Positions 58,155 through 64,000 of a DNA stretch of 64,000 bases are shown here, one piece after another (position 1 is the stretch's first letter; the number at the start of each line of letters is the position of its first letter). The notes under the pieces were generated by a model. It saw only the letters and a list, made by a program, of their open reading frames with translations, was not told where the DNA came from and did no database searches. The stretch covers positions 1 to 64,000 of the forward strand of contig JAHBVF010000003.1 in assembly GCA_019637685.1 (NCBI GenBank). Reading direction: 5' to 3'. Both the position numbers and the translations under genes were made by a program. This stretch comes from Caldilineaceae bacterium (GTDB taxonomy: Bacteria > Chloroflexota > Anaerolineae > Caldilineales > Caldilineaceae).

Positions 58155-59195
58155 ATGAGTACCAATCCAATCCGCGTCGGCATTGCCGGCCTGGGACGCA
58201 GCGGCTGGGGCATCCACGCCAAACTGCTGGAGCCGATGAATGAGATGTACCAGATTGTCGCTGTGACTGACGCCGACGCCAACCGCCGTTTGGAAGCTGT
58301 CGAGCGCTTCGATTGTCTGGCCTATGACAATTTCGACGATCTGATCAACGACAAAGCCGTAGAGTTGGTGGTCGTGGCCCTGCCCAGCTTCGTCCATGCC
58401 GATTCGACGGTGGCCGCGCTGGAAGCGGGCCGGCATGTGGTCTGCGAGAAGCCCATGGCCGCGTCTCTGGCCGACGCCGACCGGATGGTGGCCGCGGCCG
58501 CCAAGCCCGACGCGCCCGTCCTCTCCATTTTCCAGAACCGGCGCTACAACCCGGACTTCCGCAAAGTGCAGGAGATTATCGCGTCCGGCGTGTTGGGGCG
58601 CATTGTGCAAATCCGCATGACCGAATCCCGCATGAGCCGGCGCTGGGATTGGCAGACGCTGAAAGAGTTCGGCGGCGGCTCACTCAACAATACCGGCCCC
58701 CACTTTCTGGATATGATTCTGCAACTCTTTGGGCCAGCCGAGCCGGAAATCCTCGTCCATCTGGACCGGACGCTGACCCTGGGCGACGCCGACGATCACG
58801 TGAAGCTGGTGTTGAAGGCCGAGGGCGCGCCGACGATTGACCTGGAAATCTCTTCCTGCGACGCCTTTCCGGACGAGTCCTGGCACATTCTGGGAACCCA
58901 GGGCGGTCTGCACGGCAGCACCAGCCATCTGGAATGGAAGTTCTTCGATCCCGCAGAACTGACGCCGCGAGCGTTGGACACCCAGCCCACGCCCGACCGC
59001 TCCTACAACCGGGACACAATCCCCTGGCAGGAGGCAAGCTGGAAACGCACGGAGGATACCGACGACGCCTACCGGGGCTTCTACCGGGACCTCTACGCCA
59101 CCATTCGCAATGGCGCGCCGCTGGTCATCACACCGGAGAGTGTGCGCCGGGTGATCTGGCTGCAGGAGGAGTGCCACCGGTTGGGCGGCATCTGA
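58155..59195 (+). CDS. Gfo/Idh/MocA family oxidoreductase
   Basis: A 346-aa protein with GAGGAG upstream of the ATG. N-terminal Rossmann fold with GIAGLGRSGWG at 9-19 and the catalytic-lysine motif CEKP (Lys99). The C-terminal alpha/beta domain has GGGSLNNTGPHFLDMIL, where His normally assists catalysis. Members oxidise or reduce sugars and inositols with NAD(P). Followed by a sugar-phosphate-isomerase-like gene, a common pairing in inositol and sugar-acid catabolism. The substrate is not identified. Confidence 0.92.
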   Translation: MSTNPIRVGIAGLGRSGWGIHAKLLEPMNEMYQIVAVTDADANRRLEAVERFDCLAYDNFDDLINDKAVELVVVALPSFVHADSTVAALEAGRHVVCEKPMAASLADADRMVAAAAKPDAPVLSIFQNRRYNPDFRKVQEIIASGVLGRIVQIRMTESRMSRRWDWQTLKEFGGGSLNNTGPHFLDMILQLFGPAEPEILVHLDRTLTLGDADDHVKLVLKAEGAPTIDLEISSCDAFPDESWHILGTQGGLHGSTSHLEWKFFDPAELTPRALDTQPTPDRSYNRDTIPWQEASWKRTEDTDDAYRGFYRDLYATIRNGAPLVITPESVRRVIWLQEECHRLGGI

Positions 59196-59299
59196 ATGAC
59201 GTGCAACAGCGGAAGTGTGGAAGAGAGAATCACGAATCCCATACATCCACTTTTCGGCTGACTATCTGCCCATACGCCCAGCCAGAGGAGCCAACCAGC

Positions 59300-60142
59300 G
59301 TGCATCTGATCGTCTTTTCCAAGCTATTGAAAGAGTATTCGGTTCCCAAACTCATCGCGCTGGCCCACAGCCACGGCTACGATGGCTACGACCTCTGCGT
59401 GCGTCCCGGCTATGCAGTCAGCCCGGAGGACGCGGGCGAGACGCTGCCGGCCGCGGTGGCGCAGATGGCCGTGGAAGGGGTGGCGGTGCTGCTGGTCACC
59501 GGGCCGACGAGTCTGACCGATCCCCGCCAGCCAGAGGCGGAGAGTCTGCTGGCAGCCCTGGCCACATCGGGCGTGCCCCGGCTGAAGGTGGGCTATTTCC
59601 GCTTCGACCGCTCCCGCTCCTATCAGGAACAGGTGGACAGCGCCCGCCGCACCCTGGAAAACTGGGAGATTCTGGGCCGCATCTACGGCGTACAGATCTG
59701 CTATCACACCCATTCGGGCAGCTATCTGGGGCTGAACGCGGCGTCACTCCTCCATCTGCTGCGGGATCGGGACCCGGCCTATATCGGAGCCTATCTCGAC
59801 CCCGGCCATTTGGCTGTAAACGGCGAACCTTTTGACCAGGCGCTGGCAATGACGCGTGATTACCTGAGTGTGCTTTCGCTGAAGGATGTGCAGGTGGAAC
59901 GGGTAGAAGCGGGCGCGCACGGCAAAGGCCGGGTGCGCTGGCTGCCCGCGGGCCAGGGGATTGTGGATTGGACAAGCGTCTTCGCCGACCTCAACGCGGC
60001 GGATTTTGAAGGCCCTGCCTCCATCCACTGCGAATACGAAGTCCCCGCCGAGGGCTGGGCGGAGACATTTGGCCGGGAGATCGCCTCATTTCGACGCTGG
60101 AATGCTGGCTCCAAGGCAGATCCAGAACAAAGTTCCCAGTAA
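59300..60142 (+). CDS. Sugar phosphate isomerase/epimerase-like TIM barrel protein
   Basis: The start is the GTG at 59300 with AGAGGAG 9 nt upstream; the longer frame upstream only reads through the previous gene. The 280-aa protein has an AP-endonuclease-2/xylose-isomerase-like barrel: HSHGYDGYDLCVRPGY, VQICYHTHSGSYLG, AYLDPGHLAVNGE, LSLKDVQVERV and SIHCEYEVPA, giving His, Asp and Glu at the usual metal sites. Such proteins isomerise or epimerise sugars or act on inositol derivatives. The second gene of this type begins at 63603. Confidence 0.88.
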   Translation: MHLIVFSKLLKEYSVPKLIALAHSHGYDGYDLCVRPGYAVSPEDAGETLPAAVAQMAVEGVAVLLVTGPTSLTDPRQPEAESLLAALATSGVPRLKVGYFRFDRSRSYQEQVDSARRTLENWEILGRIYGVQICYHTHSGSYLGLNAASLLHLLRDRDPAYIGAYLDPGHLAVNGEPFDQALAMTRDYLSVLSLKDVQVERVEAGAHGKGRVRWLPAGQGIVDWTSVFADLNAADFEGPASIHCEYEVPAEGWAETFGREIASFRRWNAGSKADPEQSSQ

Positions 60143-60176
60143 TTTCTTGAAAAGCGTAAATACGCCTACACATTTT

Positions 60177-60218
60177 GTTGTGCGTTGTACGTAGTCCGTG
60201 AACTGGTATACGCACAAC
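60177..60218. repeat. Nested inverted repeats between isomerase and dehydrogenase genes
   Basis: GTTGTGCGTTGTAC (60177-60190) pairs with GTATACGCACAAC (60206-60218) with one bulge. Outside it, CCAGTAATTTCT (from about 60136) pairs with AGAAATTATTGG (about 60222), and AATTACTGG recurs near 60268. The 149-bp gap holds no gene and is locally AT-rich. Confidence 0.5.
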
Positions 60219-60291
60219 GTCAGAAATTATTGGGCCATTTCCACCAGGCTGCACTACATAATTCTTAAAATTACTGGGGCCAGGAGAATCG

Positions 60292-61317
60292 ATGAAAACG
60301 CTTATACTGAATGAACCGGGTCATTTTTCGCTGACCGAAACCGCGCCGCCCCCCGCGCCTGGAGCCGGGGAAGCCCAGGTCGCCATCCGCCGGGTGGGTA
60401 TCTGTGGCACAGACCTCCACGCCTACGCGGGTCGCCAGCCCTTCTTCGCCTATCCCCGCATCCTCGGCCACGAACTGGGCGCGGAGATTGTCGCGCTTGG
60501 CCCGGACGAAAATCCCCACGGGCTGGCCGTGGGCGATCGGGTCTGCATTCGCCCCTATCTCAACTGTGGCAAATGTGGCGCGTGTCGGCGAGGCACAACC
60601 AACTGCTGCTCCACACTGCAAGTCTTGGGCGTGCATACCGACGGCGGGATGCGGGAGCGCATCAATGTCCCCATCAAACTTTTGCACCGGGCCAACAATC
60701 TCCCCTTCGATCAGTTGGCGATTGTGGAGATGCTTTGCATCGGCGCGCACGCGTCCCGGCGCGCCGGTATTGTCCCCGGCGAATTTGCGCTGGTCATCGG
60801 TGCGGGGCCTATCGGCCTGGGCACAACCCAATTCGCGGCGCTGGACGGCGCGCGGGTCATTGCGATGGATGTGGCCGACAGCCGTCTGGAACAGGCGTCC
60901 GAGCAGCCGGGCATCGAGTTTGTAATCGATGGCCGGGGCGATGTGGCGGCCCAGCTCCACGCCATCACCGGCGCAGATGATCTGCCCACAACTATTTTTG
61001 ATGCCACAGGCAATGCCGCGTCGATGAAAAACAGCTTTGGCTATGTGGCCCAGGGCGGGCAACTGGTCTTTGTGGGGCTGGTGCAGGGCGAAATCTCCTT
61101 CAACGATCCGGAATTTCACCGGCGGGAAACGACCCTCAAAAGCACCCGCAACGCCACCGCCCAGGACTTCGACCGGGTGCTGACTGCCCTGGCCGAGAAG
61201 ACAATCCACGTGGACCCGTGGATCACCCATCACGCCAGCCCGGAAGAGATGCTGGGCCAGTTTGAAAGCTGGACCAGACCGGAGACCGGCGTTGTCAAGG
61301 CGATGCTGGATTTTTAA
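60292..61317 (+). CDS. Zinc-dependent alcohol/polyol dehydrogenase
   Basis: A 341-aa medium-chain dehydrogenase with AGGAGA upstream of the ATG. Catalytic zinc site Cys38, His60-Glu61 and a Glu near 145; structural zinc Cys92, Cys95, Cys98 and Cys105/106 (NCGKCGACRRGTTNCC). Rossmann GAGPIGLG at about 170. The pattern resembles L-idonate/galactitol/threonine-type dehydrogenases. It should oxidise a sugar alcohol or aldonate or reduce a uronate (tagaturonate or fructuronate) in the cytoplasm; the tagaturonate-epimerase-like gene directly downstream favours the latter class of substrate. Confidence 0.9.
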   Translation: MKTLILNEPGHFSLTETAPPPAPGAGEAQVAIRRVGICGTDLHAYAGRQPFFAYPRILGHELGAEIVALGPDENPHGLAVGDRVCIRPYLNCGKCGACRRGTTNCCSTLQVLGVHTDGGMRERINVPIKLLHRANNLPFDQLAIVEMLCIGAHASRRAGIVPGEFALVIGAGPIGLGTTQFAALDGARVIAMDVADSRLEQASEQPGIEFVIDGRGDVAAQLHAITGADDLPTTIFDATGNAASMKNSFGYVAQGGQLVFVGLVQGEISFNDPEFHRRETTLKSTRNATAQDFDRVLTALAEKTIHVDPWITHHASPEEMLGQFESWTRPETGVVKAMLDF

Positions 61318-61319
61318 GA

Positions 61320-61379
61320 GACAGCGGACGGCAGACCGCATGAGAATCGGCGAGGCCACGCGGTCCGCCGTCCGCGGTC
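61320..61379 (+). terminator. Hairpin between dehydrogenase and epimerase genes
   Basis: Twenty-bp arms with two mismatches (61320-61339 and 61360-61379), 20-nt loop, starting 2 bp past the dehydrogenase stop. The stem is the word GCGGAC repeated with small changes. Confidence 0.65.
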
Positions 61380-61412
61380 TGGCGTCAACATAAACCCACA
61401 AGGACAGATCAA

Positions 61413-62849
61413 ATGCTCAACATTCCCTCTGAACTGACCCTCTACCCCGCTTCTGTCGTGGAGCAGGACGGCACCACCTATTGTATGCTGCGGGACACAG
61501 ACGGCAAGCGATTGTTGGGTGTCTCCGGCAACACCGACGGCTTTGTGCCCAACGCGGTCACCGCCGACGGTCTCGCCATCTGCGGGCTGACCGCGGCCAA
61601 TGCCCGCCAACTGCGCAGCCGTCTGGCTTGGGCGTCGCCCGTCGCGCTGGGACTGCGCACCTCCGCGGGCTTTGGCGATCGTCTGGGCGTGGCGACACCG
61701 GGCCACATTTTGGCGACGCAAGGCACAGGCGTCGCACCCATCTACGCCCAGCAGTCCGTGCGCGAGAACACCCGCACCGGTCGCACGCCCCAGAATGTGG
61801 TGGACGACGCCATGTGGGGCGTGCTGCAAATGGGCTGGCACGAAGATTGGGGCGCGGACGCCGACCACATGAAAACCATCGCCGACATCGACCCCTTTGT
61901 GGACGCGGGCTATACATTCTTTACGATTGATCCCGGCGAGCACGTGGATGACGCAGCCGAACACGCGGACGACGCATCCCTGACCGAAAAAGTGGCTGCC
62001 CTGCCTTGGGCCGCGCTGGAAAGCTCTGTGGAAGAAATGCGCGCCCGCTATCTGCGCAGCTTCGATCTGGACGATCGCACACTGACTTTCGACGAGCATC
62101 TGCTCTACAAAGCCGCGGCCAAATATGCCCGGGCCGTGGCCCACACCGTAGCAATGGCCCGCCACCTCACCGCCCGCATGAACGGCAAGTCCTTCGATCT
62201 GGAGATGTCTGTGGACGAAACCCACACGACGACAACTCTCCACGAGCATCTCTACGTGGCGGGCGAGTTGCAGCGGATGGGCGTCTCCGTCGTGAGTATG
62301 GCCCCCCGTTTTGTGGGCCGCTTTGAAAAGGGCGTGGACTACATCGGCGACCTGGCCGAACTGGACGACAATATCGCCGGTCACGCCGCGGTCATGCGCT
62401 ACTACGGCAACAGCTACAAACTGAGCCTGCACACCGGCTCGGACAAATTCGGTGTCTACCCGATTGCCATGAAATACACCGGCGGGCTGGTCCATCTGAA
62501 GACAGCCGGGACCAGCTATCTGGAAGCCCTGCGGGTGATGTCGAACATCGACATTCCCTTCTTCCGGGAGATTCTCGACTTCGCCCGCAGCCGCTACGAG
62601 GAGGACCGCAAGAGCTATCACGTCTCTGCCCAACTGGGAAAAGTGCCCGGGGCCGCGGAGCTAAGTGACGCCCAACTGCCCGATCTGCTCAACCAATTCG
62701 ACGCCCGCCAGGTGCTCCACGTCACCTTCGGTTCGGTGCTGGATCACTACGGCGACCGCCTGCAAGCGATGCTGGCCGCCCACGAATCCGAGTACGACGC
62801 CGCGATTCGGGCACACTTTGACAAGCATTTGGCCGCGTTCGCGCAGTAA
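61413..62849 (+). CDS. Tagaturonate/fructuronate epimerase-like protein (UxaE family)
   Basis: A 478-aa protein with AAGGA 10 nt upstream of the ATG. The family plan is seen in LRTSAGFGDRLGVATPGH, WGADADHMKTIADIDPFV, FTIDPGEHVDD, DLEMSVDETHTTTTLHEH, VSMAPRFVGRFEKGVDYIG and LSLHTGSDKFGVYPIAMKY. UxaE is a metal-dependent enzyme that interconverts D-tagaturonate and D-fructuronate, joining galacturonate breakdown to the glucuronate route. Length is normal for the family. It supports the idea that the rightward operon handles uronic acids released by GH88. Confidence 0.88.
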   Translation: MLNIPSELTLYPASVVEQDGTTYCMLRDTDGKRLLGVSGNTDGFVPNAVTADGLAICGLTAANARQLRSRLAWASPVALGLRTSAGFGDRLGVATPGHILATQGTGVAPIYAQQSVRENTRTGRTPQNVVDDAMWGVLQMGWHEDWGADADHMKTIADIDPFVDAGYTFFTIDPGEHVDDAAEHADDASLTEKVAALPWAALESSVEEMRARYLRSFDLDDRTLTFDEHLLYKAAAKYARAVAHTVAMARHLTARMNGKSFDLEMSVDETHTTTTLHEHLYVAGELQRMGVSVVSMAPRFVGRFEKGVDYIGDLAELDDNIAGHAAVMRYYGNSYKLSLHTGSDKFGVYPIAMKYTGGLVHLKTAGTSYLEALRVMSNIDIPFFREILDFARSRYEEDRKSYHVSAQLGKVPGAAELSDAQLPDLLNQFDARQVLHVTFGSVLDHYGDRLQAMLAAHESEYDAAIRAHFDKHLAAFAQ

Positions 62850-62903
62850 TTGGTGTTATACTATAAGCAGTGTGCGTGCGAGAGGTTCTTATGGAGGTCC
62901 GCT

Positions 62904-63176
62904 ATGTCAACAGTTACAGTCGAAGAAGTGACACAACGGCTGCGTGGGCTGTCACCCAGCCAACTGTCGCTGGTCGATGACTTTCTGGAAACGCTCATCG
63001 GGCGTTCTCGAACATTTGGCGAGAAATCTTCGCCTCTGGAAGAGCGCCCAATAAGCCAGATTGAAGAATTACGTCTTGATTTCTGGCCCGCAGACGAAAC
63101 TGTCGATGATTTCCTGCACGCAAGAGAAGTATGGCGTTCGGACGACCTGCGGATAGAAGCAGAACGAGCGTTGTAA
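62904..63176 (+). CDS. Small antitoxin-like protein upstream of a PIN toxin
   Basis: A 90-aa protein whose ATG at 62904 has TGGAGG 7 nt upstream. Helical N-terminus (VEEVTQRLRGLSPSQLSLVDDFLETLIG) and an acidic/aromatic C-terminus (LRLDFWPADETVDDFLHARE) resembling the toxin-wrapping tail of VapB-type antitoxins. The stop is followed directly by the ATG of the PIN-domain gene. It should neutralise the VapC-like toxin; no clear DNA-binding fold is visible. Confidence 0.72.
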   Translation: MSTVTVEEVTQRLRGLSPSQLSLVDDFLETLIGRSRTFGEKSSPLEERPISQIEELRLDFWPADETVDDFLHAREVWRSDDLRIEAERAL

Positions 63177-63573
63177 ATGAGCCACATTTTGTTGGATACG
63201 GATGTCTGGTCGTTTGTGTTTAAAGGCGATACACGAGCAGTCAGCTTTCAGTCTCACCTGATCGGTAAAACGCCCTGTATCGCTTTTGCCACAGTCGCTG
63301 AATTGTACATCTGGGGAAGAAGTGCGCAACTGGGGGAGCAGACGGCAGGAAGCGTTGCGACAGGCACTACAACGCAATGTCATCCTCGGCTGTGACGACC
63401 TGACCAGACGGCAATGGGCGCGGGTTCGCTCGGAACGACAGCGCAGTGGACAACCGATGGCTGCGCAGGATGCGTGGATTGCCGCCTGTGCGCTTCGACA
63501 CGAGATGCCTCTTCTAACCCATAATTCGATTCACTTTCAAAACATAAGCGGGCTTGTCCTGCTGACAGCTTGA
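63177..63573 (+). pseudogene. VapC-like PIN-domain toxin, frameshifted
   Basis: Reading starts MSHILLDTDVWSFVFKGD (with the first catalytic Asp, LLDTDVW) and continues to AELYIW; the frame then runs to an early stop at 63393-63395. The +1-shifted frame continues the family sequence (EEVRNWGSRRQEALRQAL, then QDAWIAACALRHEMPLLTHN with the last acidic residue) to a stop at 63571-63573. Skipping one G of the GGGG run at 63313-63316 restores AELY + 7 residues + WG, the usual spacing. Either a real inactivating mutation in a homopolymer or a sequencing error. If restored, it would be a PIN RNase of about 130 aa. Confidence 0.82.
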
Positions 63574-63602
63574 ACAATTCCCCAAGAAACGGAGAACTCC
63601 CA

Positions 63603-64000
63603 ATGCCAACTCAACTTCCTCTCGTCTACAGCACCCTGGGCTGCCCGGATTGGAGCCTGGAGCGGATGATCGAAGAAGCCCAGGCCGACGGCTACGCGGG
63701 GCTGGAAATCCGCGTGCTGGACGGGCAGATTATCCCATCCGATATGCCCGCGGCGCGGCGCAAGGAAATTCGGGATCTGATGCGCCAAAACGGGCTGGTT
63801 ATCGCTGGCTTGGGTGCGTCCACCCGTTTCTCCTCGCCGGACCCGGCAGAACGGCGCAAGAACCAGGACGAACTGAAGCGCTACCTGGAACTGGCGAACG
63901 ATCTGGAGTCGCCGATGGTGCGTACCTTTGGCGGCGCGGTGGCCGAAGGGCAGACAATCGAACAGACAATCGACTGGCTGGCCGAAGGGCTGGCCGGGGT
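63603..64000 (+). CDS. Sugar phosphate isomerase/epimerase-like protein, C-terminus off window
   Basis: Open from the ATG at 63603 (GGAGAA 8 nt upstream) to the right edge, at least 132 codons. It begins LPLVYSTLGCPDWSLERM and continues EEAQADGYAGLEIRVLDGQI, then GLVIAGLGASTRFSS and SPMVRTFGGAVAEG, the first strands of an AP-endonuclease-2-type TIM barrel. No signal peptide. It probably isomerises or epimerises a sugar in the same pathway as the rest of the rightward cluster; the active-site His/Asp/Glu residues lie mostly beyond the window. Confidence 0.85.
   Translation, partial: MPTQLPLVYSTLGCPDWSLERMIEEAQADGYAGLEIRVLDGQIIPSDMPAARRKEIRDLMRQNGLVIAGLGASTRFSSPDPAERRKNQDELKRYLELANDLESPMVRTFGGAVAEGQTIEQTIDWLAEGLAG

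Noticed and set aside
58934-59299. N-terminal extension of the sugar isomerase-like protein inside the Gfo/Idh gene
   Set aside because: That stretch is a shadow of the oxidoreductase gene; the isomerase fold starts at the GTG at 59300 after a good ribosome site.

Overview
The window looks like chromosomal DNA of a GC-rich Chloroflexota bacterium, most likely Anaerolineae/Caldilineales. This is inferred from several features: lipoproteins with long Ala/Pro-rich linkers after the lipobox, Tat-lipobox sugar-binding proteins, a SARP-NB-ARC-WD40 regulator, very large LamG and FG-GAP secreted proteins, and ABC importers encoded without their ATPases. No rRNA, tRNA, phage, insertion sequence or CRISPR array was recognised.

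Left part, 1-20.4 kb, minus strand: three large exported proteins. First is an FG-GAP repeat protein that runs off the left edge (18 repeats of 52 aa, then a DUF11-type domain). Second is a 1265-aa lipoprotein that fuses three different solute-binding protein folds with an alpha-acetolactate decarboxylase domain. Third is a 4005-aa multi-LamG, calcium-repeat surface protein preceded by a small conserved-looking gene. Divergent from these, 20.4-24.6 kb, is a 1397-aa SARP/BTAD-NB-ARC-WD40 regulator (14 WD40 units).

Middle part, 25.0-32.6 kb: two Dpp/Opp-type importers (family 5 binding protein plus DppB-like and DppC-like permeases) face each other and share a perfect 54-bp palindromic terminator.

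Right part, 32.7-64 kb: a large catabolic locus that diverges from a control region at about 46.2-46.4 kb holding two sigma70-like promoters and a candidate operator. Leftward genes: an unknown 173-aa protein, an amidohydrolase/deacetylase, a CUT1 sugar importer, a glucuronate-isomerase-like amidohydrolase, a DgaE/SelA-like PLP enzyme, a TumA/TumE toxin-antitoxin pair, two acetyl-xylan-esterase-like hydrolases (one without its nucleophile elbow), an enolase-superfamily enzyme and an M24 peptidase. Rightward genes: a second CUT1 importer, an M81/MlrC-family enzyme, then (past two genes on the other strand, a DUF1801 protein and a sulfatase) a GH88 unsaturated uronyl hydrolase, an SDR, an unrecognised 693-aa protein, a Gfo/Idh/MocA oxidoreductase, sugar-phosphate-isomerase-like proteins, a zinc alcohol dehydrogenase, a tagaturonate-epimerase-like protein and a VapBC-like pair with a frameshifted toxin. 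Taken together they suggest uptake and breakdown of acetylated, possibly sulfated, uronic-acid-containing oligosaccharides.

Many gene ends carry long hairpins, often with stems made of short iterated words. Several sit directly after a binding-protein gene and before its permeases, which would fit higher expression of the binding protein.
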